Source: Fen-1298 sp963833465 (GTDB taxonomy: Bacteria; Bacteroidota; Ignavibacteria; UBA10030). Taken from it: a DNA stretch of 64,000 nt. Both the position numbers and the translations under genes were made by a program. Under the pieces are notes generated by a model. It saw nothing but the letters and a program-made list of their open reading frames with translations. It ran no database searches and was not told the DNA's origin. Each line of letters begins with the position of its first letter. Within the stretch, counting starts at the first letter, position 1. The stretch covers positions 806,001 through 870,000 of the forward strand of contig CAWHXW010000003.1 in the NCBI GenBank assembly GCA_963833465.1, written 5' to 3'. Shown here piece by piece: positions 1-9,997 of the stretch.

Positions 1-389
1 CCATGATAGCAATATTCGATACACAGGTGCTTTCAATTTTTCGACGTAGAAAAGAAATGGGTACATTAATGGCTCTCGGTATGACAAGAGGCAATATCAT
101 TAAACTCTTTACTCTTGAAGGTGCTTTTCATGGAGTAATAGCTATCTGCGCCTCAGCGATCATTGGTATCCCTTTTCTTGCATATATAGCTAAAACCGGA
201 TGGGAACTGCCCCAATCCGCGGACAACATAGGCATTGCCATTGGTGAAAAATTATTTCCGACTTATTCACTAAGTCTAGTTCTTGGTACAATATTTTTAG
301 TGATGATTGTGACAACTATTGTCAGTTTTCTGCCTACGAGAAAAATTGCAAAACTCAAGCCGACAGATGCACTTAGAGGAAAATTGTAA
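1..389 (+). CDS. ABC transporter permease, FtsX-like, C-terminal part (5' end outside window)
   Basis: The reading frame is open from the window edge, so this is the C-terminal ~128 residues of a longer protein. It shows the end of an FtsX/MacB-type permease domain: an RRRKEMGTLMALGMTRG stretch (the cytoplasmic coupling region before a transmembrane helix), two hydrophobic helices, and the typical closing motif TRKIAKLKPTDALRG. Such permeases work in LolCDE/MacB-like ABC systems that move lipoproteins or other substrates out of the inner membrane. Its stop codon overlaps the start of the next permease by one base, so the two are translationally coupled and probably form one heteromeric transporter. 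The exact substrate cannot be read from the sequence. Confidence 0.85.
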   Translation, partial: MIAIFDTQVLSIFRRRKEMGTLMALGMTRGNIIKLFTLEGAFHGVIAICASAIIGIPFLAYIAKTGWELPQSADNIGIAIGEKLFPTYSLSLVLGTIFLVMIVTTIVSFLPTRKIAKLKPTDALRGKL

Positions 390-1663
390 TGTTCCGATTT
401 CTTTTAAAAGGTTTATTGCGTGATCATTCGCGGTCTTTTTTCCCTGTTCTCATAGTTGCTTGCGGCGTCCTTTTAACTGTGTTTCTACATGCATGGCTGA
501 ATGGAGCATGGACAAGCATCATTCAGTCCACTGCACATTTCAGTACCGGTCACCTGTGCGTTATGACTAGAGCTTATGAAAAAGTGAAAGATCAACAACC
601 GAATGATCTTGCATTGCTGGGAATTGATACACTCGTTAACGAGTTGCGGCATTCGTTTCCTGAAATTCAGTGGATGCCTCGAATCACATTTGGCGGGCTC
701 ATCGATATTCCGGATACGAATGGAGAGACACGTATTCAATCTCCAGTCAGTGGATTGGGAGTTGATCTTCTAAGTCAAGGAAGTCCAGAATGGAAGATTC
801 TCAACATTCAAAACGCAATTGTGAGAGGAAGGATCATTCACCATCAAGGTGAGATGATGATATCTGAAGAATTGGCACAGAGTCTCAATATCCAACCGGG
901 GCAGGTTGCTACGTTGATTAGTTCCACAATGAATGGAAGTATGGCAACGGCTAATTTTACGATTGTAGGCACAATTCTTTTTGGCGTTAGAGCAATGGAT
1001 CGCAGTGCTGTTATAACAGATCTTTCTGATATTCAACAAGCACTCGATTTGCAACAAGGAGCTGGGGAAATCCTCGGTTTTTTCCCGGATGATTTTTATC
1101 ATGAAGATCGTGCAATTGCAATTACCTGCGAGTATAATCGCCGCTTTCAAAATTCTTCAAATAAATTTACACCTGTTATGAACTTCCTGCGAAACGAGAG
1201 CGGGCTTTCGGACTATCTCGATTTATTTAATGTTATCTCTTCTGTTATTATGGGTGTTTTTTTGTTTGCTATGTCGATCGTGCTATGGAATGCGGGATTA
1301 ACCGGAAGTCTTCGCCGCTATGGTGAAATCGGTGTACGTTTAGCAATAGGTGAAGACAAAGGACATATCTACCGAGCAATGCTTACTGAATCTATGATGA
1401 TTGGATTTGGTGGATCGATACTTGGAACAGCACTCGGTCTCGCAGCTTCATATTATTTGCAAATGAAAGGTTTTAATATCGGAGGTATGCTGAGGAATAA
1501 TTCCATCATGATTAATGACATTATCCGCACTCAGATAACACCAATGAGTTATATCGTCGGGTTCTTGCCGGGAATGCTGGCAACATTTTGCGGGACGGCA
1601 CTTTCTGGTATTGGTATCTATAAAAGACAAACCTCGCAGTTATTCAAGGAACTTGAAACGTGA
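389..1663 (+). CDS. ABC transporter permease, FtsX-like (LolC/E or MacB type)
   Basis: This 424-residue protein has one N-terminal transmembrane helix (about residues 17-37), a large periplasmic MacB_PCD-like domain (about 40-270), and three C-terminal helices in the FtsX arrangement. The segment GSLRRYGEIGVRLAIGEDKG before the second helix is the usual FtsX-family coupling motif. It overlaps the preceding permease by one base and the following LolA-like gene by four bases (GTGA), indicating one transcript. Inference: it forms an inner-membrane ABC exporter with the upstream permease and an ATPase encoded before the window, and the LolA-like neighbour points to lipoprotein or envelope trafficking. 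Family confidence is high, substrate unknown. Confidence 0.88.
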   Translation: MFRFLLKGLLRDHSRSFFPVLIVACGVLLTVFLHAWLNGAWTSIIQSTAHFSTGHLCVMTRAYEKVKDQQPNDLALLGIDTLVNELRHSFPEIQWMPRITFGGLIDIPDTNGETRIQSPVSGLGVDLLSQGSPEWKILNIQNAIVRGRIIHHQGEMMISEELAQSLNIQPGQVATLISSTMNGSMATANFTIVGTILFGVRAMDRSAVITDLSDIQQALDLQQGAGEILGFFPDDFYHEDRAIAITCEYNRRFQNSSNKFTPVMNFLRNESGLSDYLDLFNVISSVIMGVFLFAMSIVLWNAGLTGSLRRYGEIGVRLAIGEDKGHIYRAMLTESMMIGFGGSILGTALGLAASYYLQMKGFNIGGMLRNNSIMINDIIRTQITPMSYIVGFLPGMLATFCGTALSGIGIYKRQTSQLFKELET

Positions 1664-2393
1664 AAAGATTATTATTTTTATTTTTCTCGTCATCTGCATT
1701 GATATTTGCTCAAATGCCTTCTGGAGATGAGATTCTAAAAAAAGTTGATCAAAACATGTTTCGGAAAACAGATTTATCACTTCACGAATGATCATTCATG
1801 GAGAACGAGAAAGTCGAACTATCGAATCAAAATCGTGGCAACGCCATATCACTGAAGCATTCACTGAATACCTTGCTCCGCCGCGCGAACAGGGAACAAA
1901 AATGCTGAAGCTGCAGGACAACCTATGGACGTATACTCCATCTACTGACCGGATTATTATGATCTCCGGACATATGTTGCGCCAATCAGTGATGGGTTCT
2001 GACCTTTCTTATGAAGATATGATGGAAGACCCGCATCTTCCGAATCTCTATTTTGCAAAGGTAATAAATGAGGAAATTTACAACGGACGGCAATGCTGGG
2101 TACTGGAGCTAAAAGCAAAGAAAGAAGAAATCGCATACAATCTTCGGCAAATCTGGGTTGATAAAATAAGATTTGTGATTTTAAGGGAAAATCTTTATGC
2201 GAAAGGCGGTATACTTTTAAAAACCATGGATATACGCAAAGTGATGGAGGTTCAGAATCACTGGATTGCCAAATCGATTTTATATAAAGACGTTCTTAAA
2301 GAAGGTCAAGGAACAGAGTTTTTCATTGACTCCATTATTCTGGATTCTAATATACCAGATTATCTCTTTTCAAAGGCTGCATTGAGAAAATAA
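1660..2393 (+). pseudogene. LolA-like outer-membrane lipoprotein-sorting family protein, frameshifted
   Basis: Two overlapping frames together give one protein. The first starts at GTG 1660 (overlapping the permease stop), encodes a signal peptide ending near residue 18 and the segment GDEILKKVDQNM, and stops at 1789-1791. The second resumes at 1788 with MIIHGERESRTIESKSW and runs to 2393. It contains the family block MLKLQDNLWTYTPSTDR followed by SGHMLRQSVMGSDLSYEDMMED, known from COG2834-type outer-membrane lipoprotein-sorting proteins that accompany FtsX permeases. Total length is 2 modulo 3; restoring one A in the run at 1787-1788 would join the frames. Either a sequence error or a real inactivation. 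Expected product: about 244-residue periplasmic carrier-like protein. Confidence 0.8.
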
Positions 2394-2469
2394 AATAAGC
2401 GGCAATTTTCATATAGGTCCACTGCTATTCAACGATATTTAGCATGACTACGCGCGCGAAAACCTAACA

Positions 2470-3486
2470 CTATATTTTCTTCTTACCGATTATTAAGCTC
2501 GTTCCGAATGAAGTATTTTTCCTTAGGATATTTTTGAATCCAGCTTCTGTCATCCATCGCCGAATTTCTGATTCTGTATATGTGTCACCCGCACTTGTTC
2601 CTACAAGCATATTTAGCGAAAAAAGTGCGCCTGCAAGCGGAGCAGTACCATCTTCACTCATGATGTAGTCTAAAACGACAAGTTGTCCACCTGGAATTAA
2701 TGCATCATTTGCTTTCTTAAACAGCATTTGGTTTATTTCAACAGAATTGCTGTGAATAACCGCCGAGAGAAACACAACATCGAATCCGCTTCCTAGCGAG
2801 TCCAGCTCATAATTACCTTCTATTGTCTCAATCTTGTCGTTCAAACCTTCCGTTTCGATAAATCTGCGCGTTAGACCGATCACCTGAGGAAGGTCAAATA
2901 CGACTGCTTTGATACTCTTTCTCTCCCTCACAAATGCCATTGAGAAAGCGCCGGATCCACCTCCAACATCAAGGACTCTTTGAACACCACGCAGATCAAT
3001 TAACCTTACCACCGATCCCGCCTGATTGAGTGCACGCATATGCATTGCCGAAATAAATGCGTCAAGCCAGCTGTCTCCACGGTTATCGACGGTACCATGT
3101 ACAGCGACCGATGTTCCTTTATGCACTGCCTCTGTAAGAGTATCCCATGTTTTCCAGAGAGCAACTTGATGCATCATGCCGGCTAAATAATCAGGTTTGC
3201 CTTTTACAAGATATTGCTTGGTGACGGGTGTGTTTAGGAATTTGTTTTTCTTCTTTTTCAGAAATCCCATGCCGCATAAAGCATTCATTAATCTATCCGT
3301 AGCTCGCTCGGATGTACCGAGAATCCCGGCAACATCTTTGGATGCAATATGATTATCACCTATGGTTGTAAAGATGCCAAGTTCGAATGCAGTAAGAAGA
3401 ATGCGTGCTTGCCGGAATGCATAAACTGTGTCAAGAATTTGTGACGGAGATTGTTTTATTTTGCTTTTAGTTATTTGTCTGGCCAT
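2470..3486 (-). CDS. SAM-dependent O-methyltransferase (plant-type family 2 fold)
   Basis: This 338-residue protein has an N-terminal winged-helix dimerisation domain (about 15-100) followed by a Rossmann methyltransferase domain of the PF00891 type. Motif I reads VLDVGGGSGAFSMAF (about 165-180), an acidic residue VVFDLPQVI follows for ribose binding, and GGQLVVLDYIM is the post-motif strand. Family members methylate hydroxyl or sometimes carbon/nitrogen atoms of small aromatic or polyketide-like substrates (acetylserotonin and hydroxyneurosporene methyltransferases are members); the substrate here is unknown. It stands alone, divergent from the GH116 gene with about 210 bp between them, and converges on the LolA-like gene. 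No link to glycan use is evident. Confidence 0.85.
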   Translation of the reverse strand: MARQITKSKIKQSPSQILDTVYAFRQARILLTAFELGIFTTIGDNHIASKDVAGILGTSERATDRLMNALCGMGFLKKKKNKFLNTPVTKQYLVKGKPDYLAGMMHQVALWKTWDTLTEAVHKGTSVAVHGTVDNRGDSWLDAFISAMHMRALNQAGSVVRLIDLRGVQRVLDVGGGSGAFSMAFVRERKSIKAVVFDLPQVIGLTRRFIETEGLNDKIETIEGNYELDSLGSGFDVVFLSAVIHSNSVEINQMLFKKANDALIPGGQLVVLDYIMSEDGTAPLAGALFSLNMLVGTSAGDTYTESEIRRWMTEAGFKNILRKNTSFGTSLIIGKKKI

Positions 3487-3695
3487 ATAGAGTCTCTTAT
3501 TTTGTATCTGTGATTAAGTTATCTGCTTTGAAGAATCGACATCCTGCTGTACATGCTAAAGGTGCAATTTTTTCCATAATTGCATATCGGTTAATGTTAT
3601 ATGATAGTAATTTAATGACACTGGCAGGAATAGTCAAATAAATAAGAATCTTCACTATGTTTAGCGTGTTTGGATTCAAATGAGTACATTATAAA

Positions 3696-6600
3696 ATGTT
3701 AAAAATTATTGTCTCAGTGCTAATAATTTTTAGTGCTAATCTATTTGCTCAAGTGAACGGAACGACAGGAATACCAATCGGAGGAATTGGTACAGGGGCC
3801 ATAAAGTACAATGCAAACAACGGAACTTTTTCTGCAAACTTTCGCTCGCCTACAAGGAATGGTGACTATCAACTGCTGGAAGAAACTCAATTCCAGATAT
3901 TTACAAAAAGAGAAAGCAGCATTATAACCTCTGATAAATTGATGGCAGAATTGAAAAACGGCATTACAAACGACGATGCAATATTTCCACTTCATAATGT
4001 ACACTTTGGCGAAGTGAATGGAATAACTGTTGATATGACAGCATATGTCCCTTATGATCCAAAGTCTACAGATATGATGACGCATCCGTGTGCAATGTTT
4101 GAATTCACACTTAGTAATAATCAAAACGATTCTGCACAAGCGGCAATTGCTTTTAAAATTAAAATGCCTGTTGTACCTGTAGCAATTATTGATTCTGGTT
4201 TCACATCTTATTCCTCATCTCTTCAACTGAGCTTATTGGGTACAATGAATGATGAAACATGTGCATTAACTGTACGGTAACGATAATGGTTTCTTTTCTA
4301 CAGGGTTGTGCAACGATACGCTTTCCGGCACAACTAACCGGTTATCAATACGAATTTTTTTAAATGCTAATGAAATAAAAAAGATCCGATTTGTGCTTGC
4401 TTGGTATAAAAGTGATGACCTCGATCATTATAAATACGCTGCATTATGGAGCAGTGCTGAAGCAGTTGCTGTTTCAGCTTTAAATAATTTTGATTCATTT
4501 AAAAATTACGACGGTGAATTAGTCAGCCGAATGCGTGCTTCTAATCTCCCTTCGTGGTTGGTAGATCAGACGCTGAACTCTCTGGTAAATCTTGTTAATA
4601 ATAGCGTGTACTTTAAAGATGGAAGATATTGTCATACAGAAGGACAATGGACGCCCGAGGGAACGATGGATCAAATGTGGCATGCAAGGCAAATTTATAC
4701 AATGATTAATCCTGAGCTTGCATGGCAGGAATTAGAATGGTGGGCACGAACACAGCATGTCAGTTTATATCCAGGTCAAATTCATCACGATGTCGGACAG
4801 AATTTTAATTACGTCGGTTGGGACAGTACCGAACATGATGATTATCGTGATATTTCTCAGTGGGTTGATCTTAATTGTGGTTTTATTATTTCTGTATATG
4901 AAGCATTCACGGCTACTGCAGATAAAACCAAGCTCAATTATTTTTGGCCGTATGTAAGGAAGGCAGGTCAACGAATCCTTGATCAAGTTCAACTCTACGG
5001 TAGTTCGGAGTATCCGTTTACATTTTCAACTTCACTAAGCTCGTATGATGCTGGCGGAAATTCACAGGCATATAATTCTGGATTATCCGTAGTAACTTAT
5101 CGGATAATGACTTACCTTGCCGGAGTAATGGGAATGGGAGATCTGCAAACCGCTAATACATTCAACGATGCTTTTCAAAAAGCAAGAACGGGTTTTGAAA
5201 ACAGGTACTTGAATACACTATTCCCGACAGGTAATTATTGCGAAAGCGCTCTCGGAGGTCCCTGGATTGCAAATTTTTTAAAAATAGATTCTTGTTGGAC
5301 AGCAAAAAAAACGAGCAATCTGTTTTCAACAATCTCAAATTACTATGACCCCCTCAATAAAGGTATGGGATATAACAGCGGTTCATACTCTGAATGGCAA
5401 ACATACCTGGTGAGCCATTTGGGAGGCTACGCTCTGCAGACAAATAGAACGAGTATATGGATGAGTCTCCAAAAGGATATGTATGAACGGAATTATTTGA
5501 ATAGAAATCTCGTGTTTAATCAACAGCTTGGAATTCAGCCAAAAGTCACAACGCCAATATTAACGGCAACAAGTGTTCAAGGATCGAACCAATACATCAG
5601 CATACCAGTATTGTGGTGCAATTACTATGATATCGTTGGATTTCACCAGAATAAATTTTCCGGTGAATTGTGGCTGGAACCGAAGATTGTTGATACATCA
5701 GGACATCATATACAAAATGCTCTTGTTATAACTCCAGATGGATATGCCAGTATTAATTATATTGCCTACGGAGACTCTTTTCAAAATCAACACATTATAT
5801 TCAAACCAGATAATCCAACTAACGTATCTGCTCTGTATGTCTGGGATCTTTTTGCAGACTCCGCATCAGCAATTACTTCTTTAAAAGTGAACGGAATAAG
5901 TTCAGATTATTCCCGGGTAGTAACAAGTGATCAATCGCATGTAAAAATCAATTGGTCTGGTACTATACCAACAAGCGGAATTACAATAGTAATAGAAGGG
6001 ATAGCCAAACCGGGTTTAGGTATTCCAACTGTTCCGAAAAATTTTCAATGCTCAGCTTTAAATCCAAGCATGATTTTATTGAAGTGGACTTCTATAGCAG
6101 AAGATGTGTCAGGATATATAATTGAATCGAAAATTGGAGGGAACTTTCAGCAATTAGCAAGAATGAGTAATAGTGATACTTCTTATACTGATACGGGTCT
6201 TCTTTCATCCAAAGAATATGTTTATAGAATCAGGTCATTTAATGATCAAAATGTTTCCGATCCAAGCGCAGAGATATCAGTAACTACTCCTGAAAGCAAC
6301 AATGGAGATGTCCTCATAACATTGAATGCTGGAGGAGATGCATACAAGTCAGTAAGCGGAATAGAATATGAAAGTGATGCCTCAAGCGGATTTGTATCAG
6401 GAGGACAGACATATTCTACAACGGCTGCAATTGCCAATACACAGGATGCTGTTCTCTATCAATCGGAGCGGTACGGAAATTTTAGTTATAGAATTCCTTT
6501 ACTGAATGATTGTTACAATGTGATTTTAAAATTTGCCGAGATTTATCAAGATGATCCTGGTGCAAGAATTTTTTCTGTCGACATTGAAGGAAAAGAAGTT

Positions 6601-7056
6601 ATCCATAATATTGATCTTTTTTCCCGTGCCGGAAAAAATACAGCGTACGATGTCGTTATTCCTGTTGAGTTAAAAGATAGTACTGTAAATATTAGTTTTA
6701 TTTCTGTGATCGATAACGCAAAATTAAGTGCACTGGAAATCTGTAAAAGAAATGCTTCGGCAATCCAAAACAAAGGAAGCGTGGATATGCCGAAAGTATT
6801 TTCTTTAGGGCAGAATTATCCCAATCCTTTCAATCCGACCACTAATATTTCTTTCAGTCTTCCAAGACAATCTTTTGTTTCACTGAAAGTATTTGATTTG
6901 CTAGGAAGAGAAGTGATAACTATTATTTCAGAAGTAATGCAGGCAGGAAATTATACTTGCAAATGGAGCGCAGAAAGATATACAAGCGGTGTGTATTTTT
7001 ATCGATTGGAGGCAGGAACTTTTACAGAAACAAAAAAACTTGTTTTATTGCGATGA
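3696..7056 (+). pseudogene. Secreted GH116-type beta-glucosidase with Fn3, malectin-like and T9SS sorting domains, frameshifted
   Basis: A signal peptide (residues 1-19) leads into TTGIPIGGIGTGAIKYN, the N-terminal signature of the GBA2/GH116 family. The first frame stops at 4278-4280; the continuing frame can be read back through YGNDNGFFSTG before 4306, which fits the family, so the break lies near 4270-4275. One extra base or two missing bases explain it (3361 nt in all). The second part carries the GH116 (alpha/alpha)6 catalytic domain (EGQWTPEGTMDQMWHARQ region), then Fn3 (about 565-660 of that part), a malectin-like domain (about 668-805) and a C-terminal T9SS tail (QNYPNPFNPTT to the end). 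Family members cleave beta-glucosides. Expected cell-surface beta-glucosidase; the sequence as given does not encode an intact protein. Confidence 0.78.
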
Positions 7057-7471
7057 AGTAATTTTGCATAAGTAACTCAATCTCAGCAAAAAATTAACGT
7101 TCGTATATGAAGTACAACAACCACAGGTTTCAGATACTAATAGAAACCATTTTAGCATGAACTTATTTTGTTTTCGGCAAATTGTAAGTATTCCGAGCCC
7201 TTAAACAGATGTAAAAATGATCTAGAATGATCTAAAAAAATTATGTATAAAACGCAAAACAATAAAACACGAAATTGGAAAAGAAATATTATCAATTTCG
7301 AATAGAATAAAACGACTAAACGAAAAATTTAAAATATTCTAAAATGTATATCCTTTTGGCAATTATTTTTTATTCTCTCTAAAAGATATTACACAAGAAA
7401 TATTAATAAGAAATAGATATTTACTTAGTGGATGCATACATTTATCATGAACAAATAATTTTGGAAATCAT
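7057..7471. other. Intergenic region with short repeats, candidate regulatory DNA
   Basis: These 415 bp are AT-rich and hold no gene I can support. Two small structures stand out: a tandem pair of AATGATCTA separated by one G at 7216-7234, and an 8-bp perfect inverted repeat CGAAATTG/CAATTTCG with a 15-nt spacer at 7270-7300. No intrinsic terminator is visible after the GH116 gene. The GH128 gene follows at 7472, so this is presumably its promoter region. Confidence 0.4.
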
Positions 7472-8393
7472 ATGCTCTGTTATAAAAAAACTTTGGTAGT
7501 ATTAATTATTTTGTTCGTGTTTCTAGGATGCAGCAAAAAATCTACTATAGCTTCCCCGCCGACATCAATAACCGTGCACCCGACAAAAAGTCAAAAGCGT
7601 GGAATCGCGTATGATATTTCTTCTGCAGAAGACCTGGCTGCGTTAAAAAGTGGTGTCAGTTGGTGGTATAATTGGGGCGTAACACCAAATAGTATGGTAC
7701 CGACTAACTACTATATTACTTATGGGATGGATTTTGTGCCAATGTTGTGGGGAGGTAATATTAGTACTTTAGATAGCGTATATATCGAAAATTTTATTCT
7801 TGCCCATTCAGAGGTACAGGTACCTTCTTGTTTTGAATGAACCCAATTTAACGGATCAAGCTAATTGCACTCCGACACAGGCTGCAACAGACTGGCTGAT
7901 GTACGAGCAAATCATTTCTGATCTTGCCAATAAGGGACGTACAGTCTATCTTGTCGGACCACAGATGAACTGGGGAACTATGTCTGGCTATGCAGATCCA
8001 GTTGCATGGTTAGATGCTTTCTACGCTGCGTACCAAGCTGCCAATGCAGGCAGAAATCCCAAAATTGATTATCTTGCTTTCCATTGGTATGATTACGGTT
8101 TGGACGCACAGCTTAATAGTTTGCAAAAATACGGCAAGAAAATATGGATCACAGAAATGGCAAATTGGAATTCCCAGATCGATTCCTATGCAAAACAGGA
8201 AGCACAGATGCAATCTATGGTAGATACTTGTGAAAATCGTTCCGATGTTTTCCGATATGCTTGGTTCACTGGAAGAGGAAGTGGTGCAGATGATCACTAT
8301 TCATGGTTGTTCACCGGCACACTCGGACAGCTATCCGATCTTGGCCAACTTTATATCAATCTCCCGTTTGATACATTGAATCAATCACAATGA
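7472..8393 (+). pseudogene. GH128-type endo-beta-1,3-glucanase lipoprotein, frameshifted
   Basis: The N-terminus has a lipoprotein signal with lipobox FLGC (Cys20). The protein then reads RGIAYDISSAEDLAAL and VSWWYNWG, followed by LVLNEPNLTDQAN and YLAFHWYDYG, the pattern of Asl1-like/GH128 glycosidases (PF11790), which cut beta-1,3-glucan. The glutamates in VLNEPN and KIWITEMANW are the expected acid/base and nucleophile. The first frame stops at 7840; the second is needed from about 7818 on. Total length is 1 modulo 3. Removing the A at 7818 from GTACAGGTAC gives EVRYLLVLNEPN, a natural join. The protein is probably outer-membrane anchored. Either a base error or a recent mutation. Confidence 0.77.
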
Positions 8394-8476
8394 TGGCTTA
8401 ATTCATATATTAATTTAGAAAGAATTATTAACAGGTTCTCTCGAACAAGGATTAGAATTGTAATGCTTTCTATCCC

Positions 8477-8541
8477 ATCAATTAATTGATCTAAAATTAT
8501 GATCAATAACCCTTCTATATTTTTTCATTCGCAATATAGAA
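8477..8541. promoter_or_regulatory. Palindromes upstream of the sensor operon, candidate operators
   Basis: A perfect 14-bp palindrome ATCAATTAATTGAT lies at 8477-8490. A 9-bp perfect inverted repeat TTCTATATT/AATATAGAA with an 11-nt loop lies at 8513-8541. Neither is followed by a T-run in either direction, so they do not look like terminators. They sit 150-210 bp upstream of the solute-binding-protein gene in a 296-bp gap and may be regulator binding sites; this is inference. Confidence 0.35.
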
Positions 8542-8689
8542 TATGTCGTGTTATGAAAAAAGATTTAAATTTCCACAGTGAGGTAATTTGTCTTCAAATT
8601 ATTGTGTCTTTGAAATTCTCTTTATTCAAGCCGCTTGTAACTCTAATAAATGTGGTATAGATTGTTGTGGAAAGGTGATCTGATCTTAT

Positions 8690-9997
8690 ATGAATAAAAA
8701 ACAATTCTTTATCGTTTTTTTTGCACTCACGTTGTCCATGATCCTTGTTGGCTGGTTTTTATTGTTCACTGACGTGTTCAAGCGAACAGGATCCCGCGAA
8801 CCGGTACAAGTATATTTTGCAGATAATATTTCCTATAGTCACAAGTTAGTAATTGAAGAATTCAATCAATTGTATCGAGGAAAAATTGAGGTCATTGCCG
8901 TCAATCTGCCATTTGAGAAGTTCAGTACGAATGAGCGTAAAGAACTCCTCGCACGGTCTCTGCGAAGTAAAAGTGATATTGATATATTTGCTGTGGACTT
9001 AATCTGGGTGCCGCGGTTCACACGTTGGAGTGAACCTTTGGATAAATATTTTTCGCAGGCAGAAAAGGAACGGCTGCTTTCCTATGCCATCGAATCGTGC
9101 ATTTATGAACAGTCCCTTGTGGCTATGCCAATGTATATTGACGTTGGACTAATGTATTATCGAAAAGATATTATACGTCGTTTGCCCAATGCTGAAGAGA
9201 TCGAGCAGCGGCTGCAGTCCTCAATAACCTGGGATGAAATGCTAGAATTAAGAAAAAAATTGAAATATGAAAACAAACCGTTCTATATTTTCCAGGCGAA
9301 GGATTATGAAGGCCTCGTCTGTAATTATTTTGAAGTAGCCGTAAGTCGTAGACCGGATTTTTTCAAGAATAATTTGATTCCATTGACTTCAACAGCTGCT
9401 GAAGAAGCGCTCTCCACTTTGGTTGGATTTGTCAAAACAAATGTGTCGCCAAAAGCTGTTCTGGACTTTGAGGAAAACCTAAGTTATACCTACATGCTTG
9501 ATCATGATGGTGTCTTTGTAAGGGGCTGGCCGAATTTTGTTGAAAAATTTAAACGTTTTTATCCAGATACAGCAAAACTTTCCAACATAGGGCGAGCACC
9601 ATTGCCGCATTTCGATGGAGAAAATCCTACATCAGTACTAGGAGGATGGAATCTTATGGTTTCCAAATCCTCAACAAAGAAGGAAGCAGCTGTCGAGTTT
9701 ATCCGTTTCCTACAAAGCGATCACATTCAGCGTTTATTTTTTGAACGAGATGGTTATATGCCCGTTATAAATTCGGTATACCAAGATTCCATGTTTCTAG
9801 TTTCTCATCCTGAGCTTACGTTCTATAAAAAAATAATGCAGAATGGATTTCATCGGCCGGCTCTTGTTGAATATACTAAAACCTCAAACATTCTTTCTCA
9901 CTTCATACATTTAGCCATCAAGCAAGACCTCACTGTCAAAGATGCTCTTCAAAAGGCGAATGATATGATTCAATCGAATGCTATTCTCATCAAATGA
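8690..9997 (+). CDS. Membrane-anchored extracellular solute-binding protein (family 1), probable sensor subunit
   Basis: This 435-residue protein starts with a hydrophobic segment (about 6-27) without a lipobox or clear cleavage site, so it is likely tethered to the inner membrane and faces the periplasm. The rest matches the SBP_bac_1 sugar-binding fold: YFADNISYSHKLVIEEFN, DIDIFAVDLIWVPRF, LVAMPMYIDVGLMYYRKD, and a C-terminal lobe with LGGWNLMVSKSSTKKEAA. No ABC permease or ATPase is adjacent. Instead the gene overlaps by four bases (ATGA) with a histidine kinase and is followed by a sigma54-type response regulator. Inference: it binds a glucan oligosaccharide and passes the signal to the kinase, as solute-binding proteins do in three-component systems such as XylFII-LytS. 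Confidence 0.8.
   Translation: MNKKQFFIVFFALTLSMILVGWFLLFTDVFKRTGSREPVQVYFADNISYSHKLVIEEFNQLYRGKIEVIAVNLPFEKFSTNERKELLARSLRSKSDIDIFAVDLIWVPRFTRWSEPLDKYFSQAEKERLLSYAIESCIYEQSLVAMPMYIDVGLMYYRKDIIRRLPNAEEIEQRLQSSITWDEMLELRKKLKYENKPFYIFQAKDYEGLVCNYFEVAVSRRPDFFKNNLIPLTSTAAEEALSTLVGFVKTNVSPKAVLDFEENLSYTYMLDHDGVFVRGWPNFVEKFKRFYPDTAKLSNIGRAPLPHFDGENPTSVLGGWNLMVSKSSTKKEAAVEFIRFLQSDHIQRLFFERDGYMPVINSVYQDSMFLVSHPELTFYKKIMQNGFHRPALVEYTKTSNILSHFIHLAIKQDLTVKDALQKANDMIQSNAILIK

Noticed and set aside
3497..3679. Open frame of 60 codons between the methyltransferase and GH116 genes, minus strand
   Set aside because: It fills the divergent promoter region, has no ribosome binding site or recognisable motif, and is no longer than expected by chance in AT-rich DNA.
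7354..7371. Sigma54-like site TGGCAATTATTTTTTA before the GH128 gene
   Set aside because: The -12 GC is replaced by TT, so the essential half is missing.
8690..9997. Binding protein as part of an ABC sugar importer
   Set aside because: No permease or ATPase genes lie nearby, the N-terminus lacks a lipobox, and the gene overlaps a kinase gene instead.
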